A stretch of DNA of 64,000 nt from Vermamoeba vermiformis (Eukaryota; Tubulinea; Echinamoebida): contig JBEWZL010000282.1 in NCBI GenBank assembly GCA_045837725.1, positions 186,001 to 250,000 of the forward strand, given 5' to 3'. The notes under the pieces are model-generated. The model saw only the letters and a list, made by a program, of their open reading frames with translations. It was not told where the DNA came from and made no database searches. The position numbers and the translations under genes were made by a program. Shown here piece by piece: positions 24,449-37,044 of the stretch. Position 1 is the first letter of the stretch, and each line of letters opens with the position of its first letter.

Positions 24449-25314
24449 ATGGAATTAGTGATGGCTTACGAAGATAACAGCAAGAAGCGAAAGGCTCCCG
24501 AGACGTTGCTCGAATTTAGCGACTACATTGCACCAATTTCTTACAAGAAGCAAAAGACTTGGCATTCCGAATCTCTTACCGATGCAGATGGCACAATCAT
24601 CCCGCCTTTCTACACCGTTGGCGAACTGATGGGTTTCAACTTCGACTTCCCTGAACTACCTTTGGACGAAGAAAGTCCCTCTGGTTCATCGATCGAAGAA
24701 GATGTGTCTGTTGGTGAGGAAGCATCCACTCCTGCGGACTCGCCGGATCTGTCGGCGACTAAGAAGAGAAAGAAGGGCCGTCCAGTTAAATATCAAGTTT
24801 ATCCTTCCGACTTCGACATTACCGTAGTATTGCAAGACACTAGATTCGATGAAGAGAACTCCTGTCCCAACAAGACCATCATTCGGGCCATTAAGTATAC
24901 TATGGACAACAAAGCAATTTTGCAACGCAATGTTTCATCTCTTATTGGCGTTAGGTAAAGTTTAACGGGAATATTTCGTTCGCAACCTTTACTGATCGGA
25001 TTACGTAACTAGCCCCAGTACCTTAAGTTTGTATATGAACGAAACCAATCGACAGAATGGCTGGAGGACATTTGAGAAAAAGGCTTTGAGTTGGTTGAGG
25101 AAAGTTTGGGATGTGCGCCCGATCGAACAAGGTAAGTTGAAAGCTTTGATCTTATTGCATCATACAAATTCATTGAGCATCATAATACTATTCAAATACC
25201 ATACTTCAAGTATTTAGTTTCGATTCTAACCCCGAAACTGACCGCGATTTTTTTCGAGTCGCAGATTCTCCGTCCTACCCAACTGAATTCCCTGAGGATG
25301 TATTCAACATGTAA
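24449..25314 (+). CDS. KRKAPETLLEF-box helix-turn-helix protein, copy 1
   Basis: Three exons (24449..24954, 25013..25131, 25265..25314) encode 224 residues. N-terminal box at about 12-27 is KKRKAPETLLEFSDYIAP. A long acidic/Ser-rich linker follows, with a basic patch KKRKKGRP and the segment YPSDFDITVVL. The C-terminal unit reads TIIRAIKYTMDNKAILQRNV, then IGVSPSTLSLYMNETNRQNG and W..FEKKALSWLR. The last exon is short and ends EDVFNM. The pattern LGVSPSTLSLYLN matches a lambda-repressor-like helix-turn-helix, as in the HNF1/CUT/XRE classes, so DNA binding is the best guess. This is the only plus-strand copy. It differs from the others in an 11-residue N-terminal extension (MELVMAYEDNS), in PNKT for NSR/NCR, and in a more diverged helix. 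Confidence 0.8.
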
Positions 25315-25729
25315 TAGTGTTTCTACATGTCTCATAGATGTATATAGTGCGATTTTTTTGAATAAACCTTGTATTATTAGTGCGAAATCGTGTCACACAT
25401 TGTCAAACCGAAACTGATTTAAAATTGTAACGAGCTCTGTTATCTTGTAGAGGCGATAAGGGCATTTTATAGAATGGGAATAAGAAGCAAAAATGGGACA
25501 GGATAAAATTGAGAATATACTGCAATTGCCGCAAGTGGGTGACGGATCCTACGGTAAAGATAGTCGGTCGGTAAGATCACCGCTCTATATGACCCCTTAT
25601 TGAATAGTGTCCTTTCCTTAATACCCGATAAACTCAATCAGGGTCGTCCAATAGGATAGCGAGGGGCAGAAAATTAAAAGAAAACTCGCCCCACGAATCA
25701 CACGCTAAAAACAGACTGCTGCTTCTGTC

Positions 25730-26147
25730 ATGAATCAAGTTTCATTTTCGGTCCAAGATATTCTATTAAATCTAGACTCGCAAGATAACACAGTGAGGGT
25801 AATCATATTATTGGGTCAGTTTACTGTGGGATCTAAGAAGCTTCTGGATCTGCCGAAGATGGTGTGAGCCAGATGCGTTAAGTAACCCTAAATTTAGGAG
25901 GGCACTTTGTATAAGCTTTTTATAGGGATTAACTATTCATGAAGCAGTTTCCGGCCTCAATGTCGAATTCCGCGATCAAGTGTCAGATCCGATACGAAAA
26001 CTGTCATTTTTTATGTCACCGCAGTACCCATGGGCAAAGAATCGATCACAAATCTGGACCGAAGTGCGCTTTTCTCAAGCAAGGAACTTCCAGGTTGATG
26101 ACGTCCAGCAAATCGACATCCATTTTATTGCTAACCTTCCATTTTAA
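25730..26147 (+). CDS. Possible two-exon gene, function unknown
   Basis: Exon 25730..25861 begins MNQVSFSVQDILLNLDSQDN and ends DLPKM at a GTGTGAG donor. Exon 25926..26147 starts after TTTTTATAG and reads GLTIHEAVSGLNVEFRDQVS on to FQVDDVQQIDIHFIANLPF. The phases agree and give 117 residues. Amino-acid composition is protein-like, and the second exon has no ATG-initiated start of its own. A competing 94-codon frame overlaps the second exon but looks poorer. No domain recognised; the donor is not a strong consensus. Confidence 0.4.
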
Positions 26148-26589
26148 TTCGTTACGGCGCCGCGCTCATTCCCTAAAAACCAGGATTACAGATTTAGCTA
26201 TTTTGAAAGTGAAGCGCATTTGAATTAAATTCTTACTTGTTTGGTAATCTGCGCACGGTTGCTTTCGCCTTAGTTATCGTTATGTTTTGCGAAAATATGG
26301 GCTTTAAGAAAGTTACGAGCAGCCGACCACGTAGAGACTAGTTGTCCGAACTCAAAGTTGCAGAGATCTTACCGAATCAATGCCTCGTACTTCTTGTTAC
26401 GATCGTTCTGTCGTGACCGAACCTCCTATTGCCATCACTATTAATTCATTTCTTTGCCCCAATCGTTAGATGCGCTCAATCTCCGCTAAAGTGGTGGGAA
26501 CGGGTCCTAAAAAGGTTACAACAAGTTAAAATTTTATCTCGTGGCAAAAAACCAATCTGCCACGTGTTGGTAACAGTTCATTCGAATAA

Positions 26590-27034
26590 ATGTCAACGTT
26601 AGCACACGAAGAACATACAAGTGCAGCTGGTGAAAGCAATTTTCGAGTCGAATCTCTCTTGGATGCGTGCACTACACTACAAAACAACTTCGGTGACATT
26701 GGTGCGCTAAAGATAACGTAAATAATAAGTGGCCTATTATTTTTGTGACGAGGTAGCGCTCGCAAGTTAGCGGTACGTTAATTCATGATTTTTAGCTTCA
26801 CCCATCTTGATGGTAATTGAATTTGATTGTAAAAATTATTGTAATATCGGCTGCCGTGGCGAATCGTTGATTTTGGTAATTTTTGTTGAACGAAATAATG
26901 CAAGTTTTCTATTAGATTTGTTCCTGATATTTTTTGTGAATACCGCTTCGACCATGGCACAGTTAATCACATATATATTACATATCTTAGATTTTAGCTA
27001 CTTTTTTGGTGTTATAATACGCAATCAAGTTTAA
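26590..27034 (+). CDS. Tentative small membrane-protein gene
   Basis: An open frame from 26590 reads MSTLAHEEHTSAAGESNFRV, then ESLLDACTTLQNNFGDIGAL. A possible micro-exon near 26795..26811 (FTHLD) could join it, through AG/GT borders in agreeing phase, to a hydrophobic exon ending at 27034 (DLFLIFFVNTASTMAQLITY then ILHILDFSYFFGVIIRNQV). If so, the product is a short soluble head with one or two C-terminal membrane helices. The chain rests on weak splice sites; the first exon alone is the best part. Confidence 0.3.
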
Positions 27035-27293
27035 AGCGTGCAAAAAAATTTGGCGCTCAGCAGATTTGCTTACCAATCGTAGAACTACATTTAATATTGA
27101 CGACCATCCTTGCATTCCATTAAATACTTAAAGTCTATTATATATGTATCGCGAGAGGGTCGTTTGACTTGTTGTGTTCCGATTTTGCATTGATGATTTT
27201 ATTAGTCTATTTATTTTTGATAAGAGGACAATAGGTCCCTCAATATAATGTCTTGTATATAGTATATGTAATATTAGATAACACTATTTAACA

Positions 27294-30200
27294 ATGATCA
27301 AGTCAAGAAGCAATTCAGCCAATGCAAATGTCATGTTAAATGTTTCAGCGATCAAGGCATCCAATGTATCAAAAATATATGTGACAAGAGGCAAAAGAGC
27401 CGGCATATTCGAAATAGTAAGTGAATAATATAGGCAATCCGCATAATTGCGTTAAATTCGCTATTATGCAAACTTATTACTCGCATTGAAATAATTTCGG
27501 TGACATCCGCAATCTTTTTTGAAATTCTTGATTTAAATTCTTATACTAGGACGCTAATTAATTAAATATATAACATGCAAATACTTTATGACCGAGTTAT
27601 AGCGTCAAGTCTCATTGTGACCGAATCTGTGGTCTTCATTTACTACACCTCATTTTGCTAACATTATTATATTATAGTTATGCGCAGTATTTATATTCAT
27701 ATTAAGCGCATTTGTAATATTGGGACCGTTAGCCGGATTCTTGATCTTCCTCGCTATTGCCTTGCTAACCCTAACCTCTGGCATTCTGACCTTAATATTT
27801 GCATTGAAAAGGAGTCACTTATTGGCCGTTCATGCGGTAAGACGAAGCAAATATAACGCATACGAGCTCAACCGATTTTATTGCAATTTCAATAGATCCG
27901 ATTCTGACGTAATCTAATTTAATTTTGTATCCAAAGTTAGCTTTATAATATAGCTCAATGTGGTAATAACAGTACAAAATTTAATTTTAAAATAGCCTAA
28001 TTGTAAGAGCGGAATGTCAAGTTTTATTTTCGGAACAATTTCTTAGTTGTTCCAAATTGATTTCGAGCTCTAATATCACTATAATCAGATATAATATGTA
28101 CTCTATAATGTCGTTTCGATAGAATGAATCAATGGACGAAATTTAACAATTTTTTTCGTTTGTTCATGGGATCTATTCTGGATCTGTCGTGGATCGCACT
28201 TTGAATGCCTCAATAACGATTACTAATTCTATTTATATCATCATAGGAGTTCGTATGGATGATAATATCGATTGGAATCTCATTAGTCATCTTGATCCTC
28301 GTTTGTGTTGGGGTTGGTTTTTCATTTGAATGTTTGATTGATTTGGGCGGGCTTTGCAATTTAATTGCGCGCGCAGTTTTAGTCGCCGTATTCACTGCAG
28401 CATATTTTGCCTTAAAAGTAAGTAATAGATGAATATACAAAATTTGTTTGGTTCGTTCAATCGAACCACCGAAAATTCAATCAAAAATTAAATTGAACGG
28501 GAAAAAAAATCACAATGATAATGCGCAGTTATTATAATACAATAATTAATGGCTTTATTTGTAGACGCTCAGTTTTTACAATGTATTTTTAATGCGAAGA
28601 GAAGTTACTCGTAACCAAAGCATTTGTAAGTACAATAGATCACTCAATAATATGCATATATCGATATAATATCTTTGAATAGTAATATCAGACATTAAAC
28701 TTCTTGACTTGTCGGTAATTTGACGAAGATATTTTCGATTAAATTGTTCTAAAATTAGACACCTGTCAAATTGACACGTGCACGTGTCATTAATTAACGC
28801 CATTAATATACCACTATTGATATTGACTTGTGTTATTAGTGTTCGAAAAGCCATTCGATACAAGACTAGTGCCTACACATAGGTCAGTGGACGAGGAGTT
28901 TTCCGTGTCTGAGGACTTGACCAGTGAAGACGAAGGCACTGTCTCAGAGCGACAAGATGAAGAGAATGTCAAGCATAGGTAAGTAGTACAATACTGTCCC
29001 GTTGCGTGAAATATCAGCAAAGACTCATTCATTGCAACTGTTCTAGTGTGGTGGATCCTGTTCAACAAAACCGAGAAATTGCGATCAAACGATTCAATGT
29101 TAAGCCTAAACGAGGCATTGAGTTCTTAATCGAGTCGAAATTGATCGATGATGCTGGTGAACGAGGAGCTCATCAAGCAGTAGACTTTATACTCGAGGCT
29201 GGCGATAAGATCAGCAGATTTAAGCTCGGCGATTACTTGGGCGAAAGGTAGGTGCCGTTAACTTCCGTTAATAACCGCTGGTCGCGGTGCTACGTGTTGC
29301 CATGTGCTAACTTTGACTCGTTTAGTGACACCTTCCCGACACTTTTCCGCAACGATTTCGCGAACAGATTGAACTTTTATCAAGTTGAAATCGATCATGC
29401 GCTAAGGTACCGACACCTCATATTCATAATTAATATGTACATGTATTCCTGACACGTTGTTAGAATGTTTTTGACCAAGTTTGTGTTGCCGCGTGAGACC
29501 GAAAAGATCGATCGTGTGATGAGCGCCTTTGCTCACAAATTCTACTTGGACAATCCCACGCTGTTCAAGAACGAAGGTACATATCATTTATATCATATAT
29601 AGACCTCTAGTATATTGTAGTAGTTAACCATAGTAGCGCGAACATGATACCTAGCAACCTCGATTTTTTCGTGTTACTAACGATTGTAATGTTATTAGAT
29701 ACGGCCTATATTCTCAGTTTCTCGTTGATTATGTTGCACACTGATGCGCATAATCCTAACGTTAAAGAGAAGTTCACTAAGGATGGCTGGATCCACAACA
29801 ACGACAGAATTGATGACGGCAAGGACTTGCCTTATGAGTACTTGAGTCAATTGTACGATAGAATAGGTATGTTACTCATACATGATAAGTTTATATTAAA
29901 ATTCAAAGTTGGTTCACTCGGCCAAACAGATCTTAGAAAATATAATCCAACCGTCTGGATCTTAAAGAATCATGTTATACTAACGTCGCTTATTAAATAG
30001 TTGCCGAGGAGATTATGTTCTCCAACGTAGATAAGCGAGGTTGGTTGCTCAAGCACGCGCGTAATGCTGGTACGTTGAGTTTGTAACTGAAATTAATATG
30101 AAGAGATGTAGTGACGTCAAAGTGAGTCTAATGGTCTATGTTAAATAGGTGGTGGTCCTGCTAAGCCCTGGAAGAGACATTGGTTCGTGCTTTCGGACAA

Positions 30201-31760
30201 TTGTCTGTACTATTACGTCGATCCAGCGGTAAGTTTATTGGCCAGATGAACAGTAAAAAGGCAAAATTTAACTTACCTTATACTAAAGGATCGAAGCTTC
30301 CGTGGCATGATCCCACTTGAAGGTGTGCAAATAGCCAAAGCTTCTCACGTCTCTAAGCCTCACTGCATTCTACTTTACGATCCGACAACAGCGAATCTGA
30401 AATCGGCCAAATTGAAGTAAGTACTTGATCAAGCTTGATGATGAATATTGAGTCCATATATAGCGGTCAAAGTCATGAATCATATGACTCAATCCACAAC
30501 AATTTTGATTTTTCGGCTAATTTTTTCGATGAATTTTTATTGACCTTTGTTATGCAGATCCAATGGTCAATTAGAGCGAGGTGTGCACGAGTTCTTCTTA
30601 TTAGCATGTTCTAGCGACAAGGAGCGCGCAGAGTGGCTTGAAGCTTTGCAGCGAAATGTTAGTCGCGATCCGTTCTACGACATTATCAAAACCAAGCTGG
30701 CTAAGATGGATAAAAAGAAGTTTGGTAAGTTAATATGAACTGTATTAATATGTCTTTCGTAAAAGTCATTCAAATTTTTGATTTTATGCCCAGATTCGTA
30801 CTGTAAATTCAATTTCGTTTCTTTCTTGTATTTGCACCGCTTAAGCTATTTTTCCGCATTAATACGACCAATATATGCTAATGTGACTATTGTTTAGGCA
30901 CTACAAGCAAGAGTACTGCTACAACTAAGCGCTCAAGAACGGCATCTGTTTCAGAAAAGCGACCAGATGGCTATGGACGCGATAGAAAGCTGACCGATGC
31001 TACCTTCACGCCACCTAGCAACAAGAATAGCAGAAGAAACTTGATTGATGAGAGCCATGGCAAACGAATCTCAGTGGATGCTGGCAGCTACCAAGATTCG
31101 AAACTCATTAACCTTGAAGTCTCTCCTCGTAAGACTAGTAAGTATTAACATCACATTTGAATATGATTATATCTACGCTATGTTATTTAGAAGTTTTGAA
31201 GTTGAATCCGCTACGTTTTATTACTTGATCTTGTTATGCCGCGTTATCTAACGAAATTTATTGTAGACTATGAAAAAGATGAATATGAAGATAGCGAAGT
31301 CATCAAGCAAGTTAAAATTAAGACTGAACGCTCCCATAAGAAAGAGAAGAGTTCGGATGGAACCCCTAAAGCGACTGCAAAAGACAGCCAGAGGGCTCTT
31401 ATGGATAGCTTTAAGAAAGAGAGCATACTTGAACGAGTAGACGATCAAAGTGGTGTATCTCCTCGAGAAGAAAAGTCGAATCCGGTCAAGAGTTCTGGAC
31501 ACAAACGAAAAATCTCAATAACCAACTCGTTAATATCGGAAGGCATCAAACTCGAAGGAGAACTGCCCATAGAGCCCGTAGAGATCAAAGAGGTGCCTGC
31601 AATCCAACCTATAGTCGCTGATAAAGAACTTGAAGTCGACGAAGATCCTGAAAAGAAAATGCCGTTGACTGATAGCGAGCATATACGCCAAGACATTATT
31701 GAGATTAAGAAGGACCTGAAGGACTTGTCGAGTAGTGGTTCCGATTCATCTTCCGAATAA
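27294..31760 (+). CDS. Four-TM protein fused to Sec7 and PH domains (Arf-GEF)
   Basis: Fifteen exons encode 797 residues: 27294..27416, 27678..27836, 28247..28417, 28565..28625, 28840..28978, 29047..29247, 29326..29406, 29464..29576, 29699..29866, 30001..30069, 30149..30228, 30289..30416, 30558..30724, 30898..31137, 31267..31760; every phase agrees. Residues about 42-66, 67-88, 97-120 and 134-155 are membrane helices. The Sec7 domain follows: [26 protein letters not shown] with the catalytic Glu, then [20 protein letters not shown]. The PH domain ([29 protein letters not shown]) ends with SRDPFYD, as in cytohesins. The tail is basic and acidic low complexity. Sec7 proteins load GTP on Arf. 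Soluble cytohesins are recruited by PH; here membrane helices would anchor the GEF. There is no ATG between the helix-coding exons and the Sec7 exons, which supports one gene. Confidence 0.82.
28772..28789. repeat. 18-bp perfect palindrome with two CACGTG cores
   Basis: TGACACGTGCACGTGTCA lies in the intron between the last membrane-helix exon and the first Sec7-side exon. It reads the same on both strands and contains two overlapping E-box/G-box cores. Related palindromes occur at 50630..50641 and 21035..21050. Confidence 0.8.
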
Positions 31761-32730
31761 AAAAAATATGGATGCGATCCAACAATCAAAAAGGAAAAGT
31801 ACTTCTAACCTCATGCGATATTAATTGTAAATAAAAAATAGGTTATCATACAATATACGCGTTACTTAAGTTACATAGCTCGAATATGCTTTGTAGGAGG
31901 GTGCCTAGAATGCCAGAAGATCCCCTTTCATCGACCTACAACTCGCTGCGGAATACAGACCGGATAGACTGTTCGTAAGCAAGCGTGGTAGTGCATTGTG
32001 TAACAGGTAATTTTTTGACCACTGCTTCTATGACTCGCCGAAAAATCTCCGAGCAAGATTGACTTCGATAAATTACTTATTTTAGAAAGTCAAGTTACAT
32101 TTGGAATTCAAGCTTGTGCCACTGTCCTGCTAAGAGCATTTCTCAGTAATGGGGGTCACATCATTCTCAAGAACGAATTTTTTTTCATTCGGATATGTTG
32201 GAGCCGAACCTACCTACCGGTACAAATTCTCCGTGAAGACTTCAGATCGGACATTTATTTCCAAATTTAGGAACTATTCCCAAGCTCGTGCCACGGTCTC
32301 CAGTATCCCGTAGATTGGTTAGTTTGCCTACTTATGCTAATTCCAAAAACCCCCGAGCAGATGAGCCGCATCTGCTTTCGACGATCTCGAAAATCGAGAT
32401 TATCCGAATTGTCCGTAGCCATGATAAAATAATATCCGATTTATTGACATGAATGACGGTCTTGCAGGTAGCTTCATATGAGGTAAAATCTCACTGTAAT
32501 CACAGAGCACGTGCTGAGATCTACCAGGGCACGTAGCAGCCACGCACACGCTGAAAGAATTTTCGGTGGATCTCGATATTTTTTATCAGTACTTAACGTA
32601 GGTCCTAACTAACGAGATTTGCGGAGAATCTCTTCTTCGCAGCCACCGTTTGCATTCAAATAAAATTGAAAGGAAATTTACTTATCGATAAAGAATAGGA
32701 TACAAATTGATACTTCGGATATGAGATGCA
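31761..32730. other. Intergenic stretch, no supportable gene
   Basis: Nearly 1 kb between the 3' ends of the Sec7 gene and HTH copy 2, which converge. AT-rich with scattered GATC words. No exon chain with agreeing phases is seen on either strand. Confidence 0.45.
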
Positions 32731-33686
32731 TCACATACGCAGGTCTAGTAGGTAGTTATACCCTAGTGCTAGCGGTGTTATGTATCCTTCTTCTGCGTAG
32801 TAAGCCGGGTACGAGATCTGCGAACAAGAAGCAGCAGGTATGAAGTAGACCGGGCTCAACAGTTCATTAGGCCAGCCACGCGTCAACACTATACAACACA
32901 CCTATTACTATTTATGCACTTATCAACGACTATAGAGGTGTACTTACATGGAGCGGAACTTTGCCACGGGCGCATGTTCGGATATTGCTTGGGTCGGACC
33001 AAATGTCGCACGTAATCAATCAGCCGCCGCTCCAATTCTCGCCAACCATGCTGCCTGGGTGTATTGTTCATATAGAGACTGAACGTGCTCGGACTATCGC
33101 AATAATATTTACGTTAGTTTAGGCAAGAGATATCGCCGATTTTGGCAACTACGAAACTTTGGCCCGAGAAGCATTGCCCGCAATTAATTAAGTGCAAGAT
33201 TGAATGCTGCTAATTGAACGAACATTACCTTACGCCCAGCGCGTCAGACACGTCTTTCTGATGGACCCTCATATGCTCCACAAGCCATTTTATCGCTCGA
33301 ATTAATATCCTAAGCGGCGTGCGGCAATTCATCGGCTTGTCACACAGAGGGTCGTGCGCTATAATCAATTCAATATCGAATTCATCTGCTGATTGATTTC
33401 TTTTCTTTGATTTTTTCGGGCTCGCTTCAGGCGTGCTAGTCGTCACACTTTCCATCTCAAAACTATCATCCAAGCTGCTATTGACCGGTGATTCTACGGG
33501 CGAATAATCCACGGAAGAGTTCGGGGACGGTATCGGCGAACAAGTTTCAGAACTGTCGAGCAATTGTCCGGCTCGGTCCGTCCATCCATCAATACCCGCG
33601 TCATTGGCCAGCCTTCTCCGTTTGTTTCGCACGGGGATAATATAATCGCTGAATTCTAACAGCGTTTCTGGTGCTTTTCGTTTCAT
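32731..33686 (-). CDS. KRKAPETLLEF-box helix-turn-helix protein, copy 2
   Basis: Three minus-strand exons (33229..33686, 32948..33093, 32731..32888) encode 253 residues. It starts exactly with MKRKAPETLLEFSDYIIPVR, followed by a basic NKRRRLAND patch and a long Ser/Pro/Asp linker. A basic KKSKKRNQ patch and ADEFDIELIIAHDPLCDKP come next. The C-terminal unit reads IRAIKWLVEHMRVHQKDVSD, then ALGVSPSTFSLYMNNTPRQH and GWRELERRLIDYVR. The third exon is longer than in copy 1 (RGWPNELLSPVYFIP, then QISYPAYYAEEGYITP, ending LLDLRM). Its Tyr/Pro-rich end resembles that of copy 4 (KISYQPYYYPQT, ending ELNM). The first intron sits at the same codon, right after ALGV, in all five copies. Confidence 0.82.
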
Positions 33687-36416
33687 GGTGTTGTTGTGCA
33701 GTGTTTTGGTTGAAATAAAATTAATCTCTGAATTCGGGCAAAATCGTCGAGTGTTTGCACAAATTGTTGTATCTTCCGTGTAATCTCAAACTATTATATC
33801 TTATTATGGCCTAATTGAGGCTACGACGGGCAATTTTGGTCCGAAAAGTAAAAATAGTTCTTCAGCTCGCCTTCTATATATGACGAATTGACTTTAAACA
33901 GGTCCTGTAGACATCATTAGCACCAATTTATCGATATTTATCGTTCGCGTACCGTCACGTTATTGAATTTAATCGTTTTTTTGATTGCCCGCGCAAACGG
34001 ATAGAAGGTTGAGAGGTCCAAGTCGTCATCCAAAATCGACCTATCCACGCTTCATAATTGAGCACCGGAGTTATATCCTATACACACTACGCTAATATGA
34101 CGCATTGCGATAGGTTAGTAGCGCTAATTCCTTTTCTTCGTCCGCCGGGATCTCGGCGAAACCCGCATCCGAGTTGCTTTCCAAAATTGCTTCTCTTCGG
34201 TCCATATCCAATAGTAATAACTATATTATGACTATATAATTATAATGCCCTAGCATTCCGGGCAATGCGGTGCGTTTTAAAGCAAAGCTAAGCGGTGAAA
34301 AAAGTTGCACAAATATGGAAATGCCTCATTTTCTTCTAAGCGCAATACTATTCAGTCCTTAACTATACAGCGGGATTACACGATTGTTGCTGCAAAAATG
34401 AGGCCATTAGTATCATATTATTCATCAGCCTAGCGAACCTACCACCGCATCCGATTTCTAAAGGTAGGCATTGTAGTATCTAATCCTCCACTTGTTTTTA
34501 ACATCCAAATAGGCGTTGGAATAATTGCAGACTATCAGCAAATGATCACGATAAAGTTGAATGTTGGTCCAGGATCAAGGCGAAACTAATCAGTGTGTCA
34601 TTAGCTGAATTACAAGAGGGATTAGAAAGGTATTATTAGTTAAATAACAATTAAATATTATTAAATAAGTCATACATATTCAAATTCGACCATTTGTAAC
34701 AGACTTGAGGGAAATTGGCGCGAGATCCTGAAACTTGCTCGGATAAGCATGATTTCTCTGGAAATTAGCGTAAGTACCATCGCATACTATAATAGACTTT
34801 CAGTTTACGCTTACTACTCGTTCTTATAGCGACATGGCGTATAATCGTTCCCAGTGCCAAGCCAGGGAACGCATCCAGGACGAAATCTGATGAGGACGGA
34901 GCTCGACCGGAAAGTTTTCGAGAATTTGAAGCAACTTTGCCGAAAGAAAGCAGGAGTTTATCTTCCTTTAAAGGGCTTAGGTACGTTCCTAAAGAAGAAA
35001 TTTTTGTTTAGCTGATGCAATGAGATCGACGGATAATTGAGAAAACGGTGGGATAATGTGAAACAAATTGCACTTTTCCCAACCAGTTTGGTCCTTCAAT
35101 CTTTTTGAGCTTTTGTTAAAAAAAAAACTGACCTTCGATCGACTTTGAAAAATTGTGATTGGATTACGGTCGTCGAAATTGCCTAGAAATAAGCAGATAG
35201 GCTGGATAAGCATCATAGATGATACTATGATGGTTAAAACAGCTTTTCCGCAACTTCACCAATTTTAAATGGTGATAAAATAGTCTCGATCGTACCTTTG
35301 CCATTGTAGAGACGTTCAAACCAAGCTGAATTGGCCTCGGACGGTGGTAGTTCGATTCTAAAACATATAAAACAACATGTCATAAAGATTTGCACCTTTG
35401 GCAGTTGTCACTAGCTTCAAACGAGTTACGCGACTAAACTAACCATTTTGGCGCTTCCCAATTTATCCCTCGCAACGGCTATATATATCCAATACTCCGG
35501 GCATAGTAGGGTCTATTAGACTAGTCGTGGTCTTGGTTGGACGCGTGAAAGTGAATAATAGTTTGAGTTTACTTTTTCGTTTTTTTAACACCGCATAAGC
35601 AGGTAATATCTGCCTGATTGAGCTCTATTCAAGATATTTATTGGCTGTATGATACCACGACAAGCGACCGTCCAGTCCGTGGCAATGTGGTCGGTCAGCA
35701 AAGCCAATAATAAGAGCTCGACGACAAAGCTAAGCTCTGAATAGCTTTAGAAAAATCTATGGATGCTACGTTATATCGAAGAAAAATGCAGTAAGAAAGT
35801 CCATGCTACGCACTTGGTAAGCAGTCAAAGGGCACGAGCAATCAGCTGGCTAATTAAATGAGAATTAAGCTTATTATCATTTCATATCCGGAGCTTCCAT
35901 TACAAATTACTTCTTGCATTATAGCAGATCGGAGCTTGCTGTCATATTTTAGTGGCTTTCAATAGATTGCCGCTATCGTAAGATCTCGTGAGCATTTTGT
36001 TTTTCCGACCCCTAATTACTGGCGGCCATTTTATCCTGAGAATGCCAATATTACACGAAAGAGTGATATATTTAAAGGCTCTGTAGCTGTGGCGTATGTC
36101 TAAGAGAAGCAATTTGTGGTCGATCTCAGTCGCGCGTTGTCACGTTGACGACCCTCACTAAGAAATTCATGGCGATGCCATAGCGTATATGTACATAATT
36201 ATTCTTAGTGATGCGGCCCAGTAGGACCTCGGAATGTTCAGGTCTGATGCAAAATGTCCGAGACATTTCTTGTGTGCCTACGGGACCAAAATTGTGAGCG
36301 TGAATGTTAACAAATATAATTTCAAGTACTTGCAAATAACTTACGCTATACTGTGCCTAGTTATTCCGTCTCTCTGACACGACCCTCGCTACTTGCGTTG
36401 ATTCAGCCATGGCGAG
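33687..36416. other. Gene-poor 2.7 kb interval with unassigned exon-like frames
   Basis: No complete gene can be built. On the plus strand two exon-like pieces join in phase. The first, about 34530..34630, contains HDKVECWSRIKAKLISVSLA. The second, 34705..34770, reads LEGNWREILKLARISMISLE. A continuation to about 34912 is possible, but no start exon is found. On the minus strand 35276..35340 (IELPPSEANSAWFERLYNGK) joins 34989..35170 (GNFDDRNPITIFQSRSKVSF, ending AKQKFLL). The two would be convergent. They may be small genes, or decayed ones. Confidence 0.35.
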
Positions 36417-37044
36417 TCAGCTCAATCGCGCTCTAAGCCAAGCGTCAATCTTTACTTCTAATTCGCGCCAGCCATGATTTCTCTGCGTCTTGTTTAGATA
36501 CAGACTCAGCGTGCTTGGACTATATTGAAACATCAAAAATGTTAGGAAAAATGATTATACGTAAGTAACGAAGATATTGAATCAAAAGTTGCAAATTACC
36601 CACAAAAGCCTTAATATAGGGATTATATACGTACCTAACATCAAGTTCGTAAGCTACTTCTCGCTGAATCAATTTCTTATTTTCAATCAACCATTTGATA
36701 GCCTCCACAAAGCCATGTATCGGTTCTTTACATCCAAATGGCTTATTTGCGAGTAGGTCGTCGCTAAGGATTGTGTCGATGTAAAAATCTTGCAGCATGG
36801 AGCCGTGGCTGGTGCTTGATCTGTTAGATCCCGCTCCGTAGGACCATTCCGTATCGCCGTATTCTTCGTCGCTTCTTATCTTATTATTAGATTCACAATG
36901 GTAGAGTGCATTTTGACAAGGCGACTCTTCGTAAAAGACTGACTCTTGCGGCACGAACGGTTCTGGATGCTCTACTTTCCTTCGCTTTAGCGGCAAGATA
37001 TATTCGCTAAACTCTAATAACGTTTCGGGTGCTTTTCTCTTCAT
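36417..37044 (-). CDS. KRKAPETLLEF-box helix-turn-helix protein, copy 3 (two-exon form)
   Basis: Two minus-strand exons (36635..37044, 36417..36519) encode 170 residues. It starts MKRKAPETLLEFSEYILPLK and then a basic RRKVEH patch. The linker is shorter than in the other copies, with the segment DFYIDTILSDDLLANKPFGC. The HTH unit reads EAIKWLIENKKLIQREVAYE, then LDVSPSTLSLYLNKTQRNHG and WRELEVKIDAWLRARLS, stopping directly after the helix. It lacks the Tyr/Pro-rich third exon of copies 2 and 4. The first start gives the family-wide MKRKAP; an upstream in-frame ATG would add MHKESIK. Confidence 0.82.

Noticed and set aside
32721-32843. Plus-strand 40-residue frame with a membrane-like helix (MRCITYAGLV...)
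   Set aside because: Antisense to the third exon of HTH copy 2, whose frame, phase and similarity to copy 4 are better supported.
34834-34980. Open frame TWRIIVPSAKPGNASR... after an AG acceptor
   Set aside because: Its phase does not fit the upstream exon ending at 34770, and no other partner was found.
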